Assembly: GCA_047947185.1 (NCBI GenBank)
Contig: CP170502.1
Coordinates: 2,666,001-2,730,000 of the forward strand
Length of the DNA stretch: 64,000 bases
Source: JANQJA01 sp047947185
GTDB taxonomy: Bacteria; Pseudomonadota; Gammaproteobacteria; Pseudomonadales; Azotimanducaceae
Direction of reading: 5' to 3'
In this document: positions 55,350 through 63,936 of the stretch, one piece after another
Layout: each line of letters starts with the position of its first letter
How positions within the stretch are numbered: the stretch's first letter is position 1
Notes under the pieces: generated by a model
Databases searched by the model: none
Seen by the model: the letters and a program-made list of their open reading frames with translations, nothing else
Told to the model about the DNA's origin: nothing
Program-made: the position numbers and the translations under genes

Positions 55350-56582
55350 TCAGGCCGCGATGTCCAGACGAACCTTCATATGCTTGACGCCGCCGATGAA
55401 TCCCGACCGAAGTCTCTCTTCATCGCCAAGAAGTTCCACGTCCTTCAGGCGAGTCAAAAGACTCTTGAATACAGCTCTCAGTTCGTTGCGGGCGAGGTGC
55501 GCGCCAAGGCAGAGGTGTTCACCAATGCCAAAGCCGAGATGCTGGTTGGGTTCCCGTAAGATGTCGAAGACATCCGGATTCTCGAACACGCTGCTGTCCC
55601 TGTTTGCGGAGGGGTAAAACAAGGTCAGGTGCTCGCCTGCCTTGATATCAACACCGTGCAGGTTGACATCGGCGTTGGGTGTTCGGCAGAAGTGAACAAC
55701 CGGGCTGGTCCAACGCACGATTTCTTCGACCATGGGATACAGAGACTGATCGGGATTCTTGCGCGCCATGTCCAGCTGCTCCGGATGCCGGATGAGCGCA
55801 AGCATACCCCCGGTTGTTGCATTCCGTGTGGTCTCGTTGCCTGCTGCGATCAGGAGAAACAAATAAGACAGTAGTTCCAGGGGCGGCAGGTACTCACCGT
55901 CTATCCTGGCAGTAGCGAGAACGGTGGTGAGATCGTCCTGAGGGTGCTTGCGTCGATCCTCCACGAAATCAGTGAAGTAAGCAAATACTTCAGCGATCGC
56001 CTGTTGTGCGAGTGCCCGACCTTTCAGTCCGTCCTCCCGCTGAAATTCCGGGTCATTGGCACCAACGATTTCGTTGGTCCAGCGGAAGAACTGGTCCCTG
56101 TCCGCCTGCGGCAGCCCCATCAGTTCTGCGATGACGGCCAGGGGCAGAATGGCGGAAACCCCGGTGACGAAATCCATTTCTTTCTTGTCAGCCAGTTCGT
56201 CCAGTATCTGATTTGCTACTCTGTCGAGCCGATGTTGATCCTCATTGAGGCGGCGCTTGGTGAAATAGGCGCTCATCAATTTTCGGTAGGTTCGGTGATC
56301 CGGTGGGTCCATGTTCAGCAGGGTTCGGACTCTGGAGAGAATGTCTTCATCATTTTCAGGTTGCACTGACAACAACGGTGCGTTGAGAAAAATATTGGGT
56401 TTTTTGGAAATGCTGACAATATCGTCGTACCGGGTTACCGCGTAAAAGGGCACCAGCTTCGGATGTTGGCAGTAGGCGATCGGGGCGTTCTTTCTGAGTT
56501 CAGCCCAGTATGCGTGCGGATATCCATTCTGCTGATAGTAGTCGGGGTCGATGATTTCGATAGGGGCTTCGGGTCTGCTCAT
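55350..56582 (-). CDS. Cytochrome P450
   Basis: 410 residues, soluble bacterial type. I-helix oxygen motif LLIAAGNETTRN (about 245), ExxR in MVEEIVRW, and heme-binding LGFGIGEHLCLGAHLAR with the ligand Cys about 358. Class I system: electrons come from the ferredoxin gene 24 bases upstream on the same strand. Sequence style (substrate region PPDHRTYRKLMSAYF) resembles CYP125/CYP142/CYP107-like hydroxylases of steroids and terpenoids; the exact family cannot be given. Confidence 0.93.
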   Translation of the reverse strand: MSRPEAPIEIIDPDYYQQNGYPHAYWAELRKNAPIAYCQHPKLVPFYAVTRYDDIVSISKKPNIFLNAPLLSVQPENDEDILSRVRTLLNMDPPDHRTYRKLMSAYFTKRRLNEDQHRLDRVANQILDELADKKEMDFVTGVSAILPLAVIAELMGLPQADRDQFFRWTNEIVGANDPEFQREDGLKGRALAQQAIAEVFAYFTDFVEDRRKHPQDDLTTVLATARIDGEYLPPLELLSYLFLLIAAGNETTRNATTGGMLALIRHPEQLDMARKNPDQSLYPMVEEIVRWTSPVVHFCRTPNADVNLHGVDIKAGEHLTLFYPSANRDSSVFENPDVFDILREPNQHLGFGIGEHLCLGAHLARNELRAVFKSLLTRLKDVELLGDEERLRSGFIGGVKHMKVRLDIAA

Positions 56583-56606
56583 TTTGATGGATTCTCCAGA
56601 TTCAAT

Positions 56607-56798
56607 TCAGTCTTCAATGGTGATCGCCAGACGGGGGCAGAGTTGTGCCGCGTCTTCCAGTTTGGAGCGAAGAGACTCATCAGGCTCTTCAATCAAAACA
56701 ATCAGCTCGTCTTCGTCCGTCAGCTTGAAAACTTCAGGACATGCGTCCATACAGAGCGCGTTGGCTTCGCAAAGATTATAGTCAACCGTGACTTTCAT
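56607..56798 (-). CDS. 3Fe-4S ferredoxin, P450 electron donor
   Basis: 63 residues from the ATG at 56798 (an ATG at 56810 would add four). Cys pattern C10-x5-C16-x3-C20-P and a late CP (LCPRL) binds one cluster; the residue between the first Cys positions is typical of [3Fe-4S] ferredoxins that serve bacterial P450s. Strongly acidic. It directly precedes the P450 gene, so the two form an operon. Confidence 0.9.
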   Translation of the reverse strand: MKVTVDYNLCEANALCMDACPEVFKLTDEDELIVLIEEPDESLRSKLEDAAQLCPRLAITIED

Positions 56799-56853
56799 AG
56801 CAGTTACCATTCAAAGCTACAGGGCTGAAATATACAGGCCGGCGTTTTGATAA

Positions 56854-56874
56854 GCAACCTTACAAAAAGGTTGC
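56854..56874. promoter_or_regulatory. 21-bp palindrome: operator or terminator
   Basis: GCAACCTT-ACAAA-AAGGTTGC is a perfect 8-bp inverted repeat between the marR stop and the ferredoxin start. Read on the minus strand it contains TGTAAGG. No long T-run follows, so an operator for the neighbouring MarR protein is as likely as a terminator. Confidence 0.5.
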
Positions 56875-56884
56875 GTGCCGGGGT

Positions 56885-57358
56885 TCAATCGCGATGGCTG
56901 TCGAGCTGTTGCAGATTTCCCCGGATGATACTGAGAACCTCGCGGGTGGTATTGAGATCGCTTTTTTTAACAGATGAGAGGCTCTCTCTGTACAGCATCT
57001 CTGCAATTTCCCGCATTTGGGGTAAACTTTTCTTCGCGTTCTTTGTGAGGAAAATGCGCTTGATTCGCTTGTCGGTCGGGTCATCCGAGCGGGAAACGAG
57101 GTCTTTGGCTTCCATGCGGTCGATGAGTCCGCTCATAGCCATGCGACCGATCCCGATATATTCAGCGAGATCTACCTGTGTAATACCCGGGTAGCGGGAG
57201 ACGCAGGCCATCACCCTCGCCTGGGGGCGCGTCAGGCCAAGGGGGGCCATGAGCGTTGCGTAGGCATTGGTGTATGCACGTGCAACCTCATAGATGAGAA
57301 ATCCCATCGTTTCGCTGTCAACATTTTCTGAAATGGGTACGATATCTCGCTCGCTCAT
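56885..57358 (-). CDS. MarR-family transcriptional regulator
   Basis: 157 residues from the ATG at 57358; a frame open to 57415 is less likely. Winged helix: LTRPQARVMACVSRYPGITQ, VDLAEYIGIGRMAMSGLIDRME, KDLVSRSDDPTDKRIKRIFL. It lies among the catabolic genes on the minus strand, upstream of ferredoxin and P450, so it probably controls the cluster in response to a pathway intermediate. Confidence 0.9.
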   Translation of the reverse strand: MSERDIVPISENVDSETMGFLIYEVARAYTNAYATLMAPLGLTRPQARVMACVSRYPGITQVDLAEYIGIGRMAMSGLIDRMEAKDLVSRSDDPTDKRIKRIFLTKNAKKSLPQMREIAEMLYRESLSSVKKSDLNTTREVLSIIRGNLQQLDSHRD

Positions 57359-57424
57359 AAGTCCTGCTTCCTGCGCCGTTGTGCCTGCATTGTACACCTG
57401 ACCTTCCCGGTTCACCCCGTTAAA

Positions 57425-58555
57425 TTACACCGAATTCAGGTCTGGCAGCAGCCGGTTCATACGTTCCTGAGTTTCCAGATACTCATTCACCAACTGACTG
57501 ACGACGTCTTTTGCGCTCGCAACCTCATTCAAGCGGCCGACAATTTGACCGACCGGTACAAAGAGGAGTTCTCGCGATTGTTCCGGATACTGTCTCATCC
57601 TGGCCATGGCTCGGCCTACGGCCATCATCTGCATGGGCGCGTCCAGAGATTTTGGATTGTTACCTGCGTCCCAAGCCTCCGTCCATGCGTTTTTGAGCAT
57701 CCTGACCGGTTTTCCGGTGACGCTCGCCGAGCGCACGGTGTCATTGGATTTCGCTCCCAGCAGCAGGTCCCTTTCTACTTCGCCGATTGCTGACTCGGCA
57801 ACCGTCAGCCAAAGCGAGCCACACCAGACCCCCTGGGCACCAGTTGCGAGGGCGGCAAACATCTGGCGCCCGGAGCCAATCCCGCCGGCGGCAATCACCG
57901 GAACGTCTCCCGCCACATCAACGACTTCAGGCCAGAGCACCATGCTGCCAATTTCACCGGTATGACCACCACCTTCACCGCCCTGGGCGACGATAAAGTC
58001 CAGGCCGGCTTCAACATGTCGCCGAGCGTGACTCGGCGAACCACAGAGTGCGCCGACCATACGACCTGAATCCTGTATTTGTTTGATAACCCCCGCTGGT
58101 GGTGTGCCGAGGGCATTCGCGATCAGTCTGACCTTCTCGTGTCTCAGCGCAACATCGACCAATGGCGTTGAGGTCGCTTCTGTCATCAGTAACCGATCCT
58201 CGATTTTTTTGCCTTCCGGAAGTCGCGGTACGCCATGGGCATCCAGCAGTTCGTCCGCAAAATCACGGTGACTCTGAGGAATGGCGGCGCTGATCATCGT
58301 TTGCAGCTTCTCCTGGCTTTTTTCTTCCTGACCAACGTATTTGTTGGGAATAATGACATCAACACCGTAGGGTTTGTCACCGATATGTTCGTCGATCCAG
58401 CTAAGTTCGATCTCAAGTTGTTCCGGTGAAAATCCGACCGCGCCGAGTACACCTATGCCGCCGGCATTGCTGACAGCGACGACGACATCCCGGCAGTGAG
58501 TAAAGGCAAAAATCGGGAAATCGATGCCGAGTTTTTTCGCGAGCTCGGTTTGCAT
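57425..58555 (-). CDS. Nitronate monooxygenase-like flavoprotein
   Basis: 376 residues. NPD/2-nitropropane dioxygenase TIM barrel with FMN: SNAGGIGVLGAVG, VALRHEKVRLIANALGTPP, VAQGGEGGGHTGEIGSM (His of the active site) and VIAAGGIGSGRQMFAALATGAQGV. In steroid and aromatic clusters such proteins often act as FMN-dependent dehydrogenases or reductases rather than on nitronates. Overlaps the next upstream gene by one base. Confidence 0.88.
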   Translation of the reverse strand: MQTELAKKLGIDFPIFAFTHCRDVVVAVSNAGGIGVLGAVGFSPEQLEIELSWIDEHIGDKPYGVDVIIPNKYVGQEEKSQEKLQTMISAAIPQSHRDFADELLDAHGVPRLPEGKKIEDRLLMTEATSTPLVDVALRHEKVRLIANALGTPPAGVIKQIQDSGRMVGALCGSPSHARRHVEAGLDFIVAQGGEGGGHTGEIGSMVLWPEVVDVAGDVPVIAAGGIGSGRQMFAALATGAQGVWCGSLWLTVAESAIGEVERDLLLGAKSNDTVRSASVTGKPVRMLKNAWTEAWDAGNNPKSLDAPMQMMAVGRAMARMRQYPEQSRELLFVPVGQIVGRLNEVASAKDVVSQLVNEYLETQERMNRLLPDLNSV

Positions 58556-58908
58556 TATTGATTCCTTGCGTCGAAAACTTCCTTGGCGATGGCCATGCCC
58601 TCGACGGCGACGGGGAATCCGCCATAGATGGCCATGTGCATGATGATCTCGCAGATTTCCTCGCGGGAAAGACCATTGTCCAGGGCTCGGCCAATATGGA
58701 TTCTGAGTTCATTGGGTCTGTGCAGTGCGCAGAGCGCCGCCACCGTGATCAGGCTGCGGTCCCGTACAGGTAATCCGGGGCGCGACCATACGCCTAGGGG
58801 CAGCACGGTATCGATAATAAATTTACCCCAGTCGTCCCGAATTTCTTCCGGTGTGGCGAGTTGTCCGGTGATGGCACGCGCCAGTTTGAGTTTTTCTTCC
58901 TGGTTCAT
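58555..58908 (-). CDS. Carboxymuconolactone decarboxylase-like protein
   Basis: 117 residues, all-helical AhpD/CMD fold: WGKFIIDTVLPLGVWSRPGLPVRDRSL, AALCALHRPNELRIHIGRAL and GLSREEICEIIMHMAIYGGFPVA. It lacks the CxxC of peroxiredoxin-type AhpD, so it fits the decarboxylase/lactonase branch. ATG overlaps the stop of a 20-codon frame upstream, and its own stop overlaps the start of the next gene. Confidence 0.87.
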   Translation of the reverse strand: MNQEEKLKLARAITGQLATPEEIRDDWGKFIIDTVLPLGVWSRPGLPVRDRSLITVAALCALHRPNELRIHIGRALDNGLSREEICEIIMHMAIYGGFPVAVEGMAIAKEVFDARNQ

Positions 58909-58967
58909 TGATTGACCTGCCTTGTCTCGTGAATCTTCAGTGATGCTTTGTCGACTTTTACGTTCAT
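58905..58967 (-). CDS. 20-codon small frame coupled to the CMD-like gene
   Basis: ATG at 58967, a GAGGA ribosome site 8 bases upstream, 20 codons beginning MNVKVDKASLKIHE, and TGA overlapping the ATG of the CMD-like gene. It may be a leader that brings ribosomes to the next start. There is no homology to judge by. Confidence 0.35.
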   Translation of the reverse strand: MNVKVDKASLKIHETRQVNQ

Positions 58968-58983
58968 GGAACGAGTCCTCGTG

Positions 58984-59415
58984 TTATCTGGGATCGCGAA
59001 TTGTCACTGTGCCCTGGGCAACTGCTGCCGTGCGATTTTCATTGAAGATGTCGATTCTGACGACCGCCTGGGTGCGGCTAAGGTTGACGATTTCTGCTCT
59101 CGCGTCGACGGTACCCTTGGATACAGGTGCCGTCAGATTAATCTTGAATTCCGTGGTGGCAGCCCACTGACCTTTCTTCATCGCAGGGTAGCAGACGCAT
59201 CCGAGCATATGGTCGCAGAAGGCTGACAGCACGCCGCCATGCATATTGCCGAATGGCGTCAGGAGTTCTTGCCTGACCTCCAGTCGCCCAGTCATGACAC
59301 CCGGTTCGGCGCTAATGATACTGATACCGAGGAAATCGTGCAGTCCTCCGGCGCCACCTTTGCCGTTAATAAATCCATCCGCGATTTTCTGATCAAAAGG
59401 TATGTTCGAACTCAT
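58984..59415 (-). CDS. PaaI-like hotdog acyl-CoA thioesterase
   Basis: 143 residues. PFGNMHGGVLSAFCDHMLGCVCYP is the HGG...D active-site helix, and TTEFKINLTAPVSKGTVDARAEIV is the following strand pair. It probably releases CoA from a pathway intermediate or rescues stalled acyl-CoA. Part of the minus-strand catabolic operon between the alcohol dehydrogenase and CMD-like genes. Confidence 0.88.
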   Translation of the reverse strand: MSSNIPFDQKIADGFINGKGGAGGLHDFLGISIISAEPGVMTGRLEVRQELLTPFGNMHGGVLSAFCDHMLGCVCYPAMKKGQWAATTEFKINLTAPVSKGTVDARAEIVNLSRTQAVVRIDIFNENRTAAVAQGTVTIRDPR

Positions 59416-59443
59416 AATTCACCTGTTTTGTTAAATGATTGAT

Positions 59444-60538
59444 TCACTGCGGTGGAATCAGGCAGGAGTGAATGGATTCATCACCCTTGATTTCCCTTGC
59501 CAGCGTTTTGATCGCCAGTTCTGCTTCTTCCAGGGGAAAATCATGCGTATGCATCTTGTCAAAAGGTACCGTGCCGCTTTCCAGAAGCCTGATAGCACTC
59601 CTGTATCCCGATGATGTGACGCCAATGGCACCCCTTATGTTGATTTCTTTCATGACAATCAGGTCGGAGACGAAATTGTCGACCTGCTTGAAACCCTTTA
59701 CCCCGGCGAGCACAATGGTGCCGCCGGCGCGGACCATGTGAAGCGCATCGACCACTGGTTGCGTGGCGTATGCGCTCACGTCAACAACGACATCCGCGCC
59801 CCGGCCGTTTGTGATTTCCTTGACTCTTTTTACGGCGTTCTCGTTGGTCACGTCAATTGTGTGGTCGGCTCCGTACAACTTTGCCAGCTCGAGTTTCTTC
59901 GCGTCGGCTTCGAGGCCGGTCACGATGATTGTGCCTGCCCCGACGTGACGGCAGGCAATGACACTTGCGAGGCCCCGTTGCCCTGGTCCCAGTATGACCA
60001 CCGTATCCCCCGGGCGGGTATTCGGTATTTCTGTCGCCCAGCGAAACCCCGCACCCAGCGGGTTGAATATGACGGCGAGATTTGCCGGCAGTTCCTTGGA
60101 GACCTTGTGCACAACCGAGTTCGGGTGCAGGAACATATACTCCGCGTAGCCACCCCATAGTCCTGGCGCTTCGGTGACTGGAATGTAGGAGTAGATTTTC
60201 CTGTTGTCGCAAAGATGGTAGCGGCCATCAAAGCAGGTTGGGCAGTGACGGCAGGACAACATGGTTTCAACAGCAACACGATCACCCTGATCGACTCCCC
60301 AGCGTGCTGCCGCTCGATCGCCGATTTTCGCGATGATCCCCAGCGGTTCATGTCCAGGAATGACATTCATCTCAACATTCAGAGCGCCGTCAAACTGTTC
60401 ATAGTCACTGCCGCAAATCCCGCAGGCCTCGAGTTTCAAAATCGCGCTGTCCTCATCAATGTCAGGAATGGCGATATCCCGTGCTTCCAGGCATCTGACG
60501 CCTGTCTGTACCATCGCAAAGGATTTTTTAGGAAGCAT
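59444..60538 (-). CDS. Zinc-dependent alcohol dehydrogenase
   Basis: 364 residues from the ATG at 60538. Medium-chain dehydrogenase: catalytic zinc ligands C39 and H63/E64 (EACGICGSD, GHEPLG), structural zinc CxxCxxCx7C in SCRHCPTCFDGRYHLC, and a Rossmann VVILGPGQRGLASV with D/E-type NAD preference unclear. Oxidises an alcohol to a ketone or aldehyde, which could supply the ketone for the Baeyer-Villiger enzyme. First gene of the minus-strand operon. Confidence 0.9.
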   Translation of the reverse strand: MLPKKSFAMVQTGVRCLEARDIAIPDIDEDSAILKLEACGICGSDYEQFDGALNVEMNVIPGHEPLGIIAKIGDRAAARWGVDQGDRVAVETMLSCRHCPTCFDGRYHLCDNRKIYSYIPVTEAPGLWGGYAEYMFLHPNSVVHKVSKELPANLAVIFNPLGAGFRWATEIPNTRPGDTVVILGPGQRGLASVIACRHVGAGTIIVTGLEADAKKLELAKLYGADHTIDVTNENAVKRVKEITNGRGADVVVDVSAYATQPVVDALHMVRAGGTIVLAGVKGFKQVDNFVSDLIVMKEINIRGAIGVTSSGYRSAIRLLESGTVPFDKMHTHDFPLEEAELAIKTLAREIKGDESIHSCLIPPQ

Positions 60539-60717
60539 GTGCACGTCTCCGGTTATTCCTGCTATCAGGAATCAAATAATTAAGTACGCATGTTTACATT
60601 GTAAGTGCAATACATTACCTTATCAAGAGCATAGATTGCCAATACACATTTTTCGAGGGGCTCAAAGCTTCCCGAAGTTAAAGTACAGTTGCTGCACTGG
60701 TTAAGGGTTACGACACG
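60539..60717. promoter_or_regulatory. Divergent catabolic promoter with TTACA-T-TGTAA
   Basis: 179 bases between the alcohol dehydrogenase and acyl-CoA dehydrogenase genes. It contains the palindrome TTACATTGTAA (60594-60604), overlapping TGTAAGTG (60600-60607) as in the monooxygenase promoter, and another ACATTACC nearby. Probably the control point of both divergent operons. Confidence 0.5.
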
Positions 60718-61788
60718 ATGCATTTTGGATTGAGTGAAGAGCAGTCTCTGCTGCGTGACACGATCAGGCGATACTTTTCTGACCGGTTGGATATAGAGCG
60801 AATCAAGGAAATGTTGGGTGGTTCCTGCCCGAACGATCTTTGGCAGAGTGTCACTGACATGGGGTTGATGGGCGTCGTTGTGCCTGAGGAATACGGTGGT
60901 AGCAATCTGTCGTTGCTGGATGCAACCATCGTCGCTGAAGCGTTGGGCGAGTTTGTCGTACCAGTTCCACTGACCGGTGCGTTGATGGCAGTAGCAGCGA
61001 TAAGCAAGTACGGCGACGACAACCAGAAAGAACGCTATCTGCATGGGATCGCCAACGGTTCAATCAGAGTTGCGTACGGCATAAAACGTAATCATGCCGC
61101 GCTGCACAGTGAGGGTAAACTGGTCACAGGGAGATCAGCAGTCATTGCAGACGTTGATGGCGCCTCACATTATCTATTGAACGCCGGTGATAAGCTGCTT
61201 GTTGTGGATTGCAGCGCGCCCGGCATACGGGTCGAGAACCTTAATAACGTCGACAGGACACGGTCATTTGCCATAGCCAGCTTTGACAACACCGGCTGCG
61301 ATGTCATCGCAGCCGGGAATCCGGAAGTGGTTAACCACTCGCTTGCTGTAGGTCGTTTATCGATCGCAGCCGAAACCTTTGGGGCGGCTGAAAAGATGTT
61401 CGAAGATGCGAGAGCTTATTCTCTTCAACGGTATCAGTTTGATCGACCGATCGGCTCCTTCCAGAGTATCAAGCACCAGTTGTCCGACATGATCAGTGAT
61501 CTTGAACCTTGCCGTTCGCTGCTGTGGTATGCGGCACACACCTATGATGCTGAACCCGAAGAATTCGAGCTACACAGTTGCCTTGCCAAGTCGTTGGTTT
61601 CGGATGTTGCCAAGCGTGTTGCCAAGACTTCTCTCGAGATTCACGGGGGTATGGGGTATACGGAGTTGCTCGGGTTACATCTGTGGTTTAAACGAATAGA
61701 AACTAACCGTCAGTTGCTCGGCGGGCCCGAAGCTGCCCGTTCGAGGGCAGCCGAAATCCAGCAATTTGTTATCGCGGAGGTCAGCTAA
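60718..61788 (+). CDS. Acyl-CoA dehydrogenase, small subunit type
   Basis: 356 residues. N-terminal helical domain (LSEEQSLLRDTIRRYFSDRL), VPEEYGGSNLSLLDATIVAEALG, then RYQFDRPIGSFQSIKHQLSDM (flavin-binding Arg) and TSLEIHGGMGYTELLGLHLWFKR. The usual flavin-loop W-x-T/S motif of the middle domain is poorly conserved and no catalytic Glu is apparent. This fits the non-catalytic or half-site partner of heteromeric dehydrogenases known from actinobacterial steroid degradation (FadE26/27- or FadE28/29-type). The next gene starts 1 base later. Confidence 0.88.
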   Translation: MHFGLSEEQSLLRDTIRRYFSDRLDIERIKEMLGGSCPNDLWQSVTDMGLMGVVVPEEYGGSNLSLLDATIVAEALGEFVVPVPLTGALMAVAAISKYGDDNQKERYLHGIANGSIRVAYGIKRNHAALHSEGKLVTGRSAVIADVDGASHYLLNAGDKLLVVDCSAPGIRVENLNNVDRTRSFAIASFDNTGCDVIAAGNPEVVNHSLAVGRLSIAAETFGAAEKMFEDARAYSLQRYQFDRPIGSFQSIKHQLSDMISDLEPCRSLLWYAAHTYDAEPEEFELHSCLAKSLVSDVAKRVAKTSLEIHGGMGYTELLGLHLWFKRIETNRQLLGGPEAARSRAAEIQQFVIAEVS

Positions 61789-61789
61789 A

Positions 61790-63022
61790 TTGGATCTTTC
61801 CTATGGTGCAGAGTACGACGATTTCCGCAATGAAGTCAGACAGTTCTGCCAGAACAATAAATTCGTCGATCCCAGTACAGGTATGCCGGGTGTCACGGAA
61901 AGACCCAGCAAGGAAAGGCTATCGTGGCAAGAGAAATTGATCGAACATGGTTACGCCGCGCGGACAATACCGAAGGAATACGGCGGTTACGACGCTGAAC
62001 CGGACATCATCAAGAGCCGCATAATCCAGGAAGAATTCATCCGGGCTGGTCTTTCGCCTGGTATGGCGAACCAGGGTATCTCGATGCTGGTACCGACACT
62101 GCTGGAAGTCGGTACTGAAGAGCAGAAAAAACGCTACATTGAGCCGACCATCAAGGGAGAGATGATCTGGTGTCAGGGGTATTCGGAGCCCGGTTCCGGA
62201 AGTGACTTGGCGAGTTTGAGAACCAATGCTGTCGTGGATGGTGATCATTTTGTCATCAACGGCCAGAAGATCTGGACCAGCTCTGCCCATGTAGCCGACA
62301 TGTGCTTTATTCTCGTCAGAACCGAGCCAGAAGCACCAAAGCACAGGGGGATCAGTTACCTCCTGATGCCGATGAATGCCGGGGGTATTGACGTACGACC
62401 CCTGGTGACCATAACCGGCGATGCAACTTTCAATGAGGTATTCCTGGATGATGTCCGTGTGCCTGTTACCAACATGGTCGGCGCTCGCGGCCAGGGCTGG
62501 CAGGTAGCGAACGTCACGCTGAAATATGAGCGCGGCATGCTCGGTAACGCCGGTCAGGGCGCGTCGGCTATCAAGAATTTGGAAGACCTGCTGCTCTCGG
62601 AAGGCCATGACGGCCGCAGGCCAATGGATAATGCGGTTATTCGAGACAGATTTGTCGAACTGCAGGCCAGAGGCCTGGCCAACAAATATCACAGCATGCG
62701 GCTGCTTTCAAAGACTATCAACAAAGAGTCGCCGGGTGTAGAAGATCTGATTGTGAAGTACTCGGCAACAGAACTCGCTCACGATATTTTCTGCCTTGGT
62801 GTTGATGCTCAGGAGGAACTCGGTACGCTGATGGGTGACTCGCCGTATCGTGCCGAGAAAGACTGGCAGAAGAGTTTCCTCGGTTCGTTCACGGGAATTA
62901 TCGGTGGTGGCTCAGCCAATATCCAGAAAAACATTATCAGTGAGAGAGGCCTTGGTATGCCCCGGGAACCACTGGTTGCTATGACAAACGATGGCTGGTC
63001 TCTCAACAAGAAGAGCAGTTAA
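61790..63022 (+). CDS. Acyl-CoA dehydrogenase, large subunit type
   Basis: 410 residues from the TTG at 61790, with GGAGG 10 bases upstream; a longer frame inside the previous gene is rejected. WCQGYSEPGSGSDLASL and KIWTSSAHVADMCFILVRT form the flavin pocket, TLKYERGMLGNAGQG carries the likely catalytic Glu, and SFTGIIGGGSANIQKNIISE is the C-terminal signature. Together with the preceding small protein it probably forms one alpha2beta2 enzyme. Confidence 0.92.
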   Translation: MDLSYGAEYDDFRNEVRQFCQNNKFVDPSTGMPGVTERPSKERLSWQEKLIEHGYAARTIPKEYGGYDAEPDIIKSRIIQEEFIRAGLSPGMANQGISMLVPTLLEVGTEEQKKRYIEPTIKGEMIWCQGYSEPGSGSDLASLRTNAVVDGDHFVINGQKIWTSSAHVADMCFILVRTEPEAPKHRGISYLLMPMNAGGIDVRPLVTITGDATFNEVFLDDVRVPVTNMVGARGQGWQVANVTLKYERGMLGNAGQGASAIKNLEDLLLSEGHDGRRPMDNAVIRDRFVELQARGLANKYHSMRLLSKTINKESPGVEDLIVKYSATELAHDIFCLGVDAQEELGTLMGDSPYRAEKDWQKSFLGSFTGIIGGGSANIQKNIISERGLGMPREPLVAMTNDGWSLNKKSS

Positions 63023-63069
63023 CGCCAAAAAAACATAAGTCGAAGAAACAGGAAAGAGAGGCGCAGTTG

Positions 63070-63921
63070 ATGGTTGCAGAGGTACTGTCCCCGGATATGG
63101 TCGGGGTTGAATTCGAACCTGCAGAAGTAAGCTGGGACGAAAAAGACGTGATGTTGTATGCGCTGGGTGTGGGATGCAGGCCGTCAAACGAACTGGATTA
63201 CCTGTACGAAGGCAGAGGTCCGAAGGTTCTGCCGAGTTTCGCCGTCATTCCGGGTATGCGCGCCATGGGCTCGATTAACAAGGTCGTCAAGTTACCTATA
63301 TCAAGAATGCTGCACGGTGAACAGGGGATTCAGCTATACCGGCCGATACCAGCAAACGGCAGATTCACCATGAAGAGTCGAATATCCGAAGTCTGGGACA
63401 AGGGAAAAGCTGGTGTGCTCGGTGTAACAGCGGATTTCGAAGATGACGACGGGCCGGTTTTTTCCACCCGATCAACACTGTTCTGGATTGGCGGGGGTGG
63501 CTTTGGCGGTGACAAGGGGCCCTCGACACGAAATCTGAACGTGCCACCGGATCGCGATCCCGACCATCTCGTCAGCTACAAGACCACGGAAGAACAGGGT
63601 GCGATTTACCGGCTGAGCGGTGATCGGGTGGCGCTGCACATTGATCCGGAATTTGCCCGGGCCGCAGGCTACGAGAAGCCATTTATGCATGGGCTTTGCA
63701 CCTATGGCTTTGTTGGCCGGGCAATTTTGCACACATTGTGTGATTCAAAGCCGGAACGATTCAAAGGCATGACGGGCAGGTTCGCTGATCGGGTGGAATT
63801 CGAAGACGAAATTGTGATCAAAATCTGGGACGAGAGCGATGGCAAGGCCATTGTTCAGGCTGAGGATCAGGAAGGCAGGGTTGTCCTTTCCCAGGCAGCA
63901 GCAGAATATCAGGCTAACTAA
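63070..63921 (+). CDS. MaoC-like enoyl-CoA hydratase
   Basis: 283 residues from the ATG at 63070 (TTG three bases earlier). Double hotdog: N-terminal non-catalytic half (WDEKDVMLYALGVGCRPS, FAVIPGMRAMGS) and C-terminal half with HIDPEFARAAGYEKPFMHGLCTYG, the Asp/His hydratase motif of MFE-2 type enzymes. Adds water to a trans-enoyl-CoA, the step after the dehydrogenase pair. Confidence 0.9.
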   Translation: MVAEVLSPDMVGVEFEPAEVSWDEKDVMLYALGVGCRPSNELDYLYEGRGPKVLPSFAVIPGMRAMGSINKVVKLPISRMLHGEQGIQLYRPIPANGRFTMKSRISEVWDKGKAGVLGVTADFEDDDGPVFSTRSTLFWIGGGGFGGDKGPSTRNLNVPPDRDPDHLVSYKTTEEQGAIYRLSGDRVALHIDPEFARAAGYEKPFMHGLCTYGFVGRAILHTLCDSKPERFKGMTGRFADRVEFEDEIVIKIWDESDGKAIVQAEDQEGRVVLSQAAAEYQAN

Positions 63922-63936
63922 CTACAAGGCATTTAA

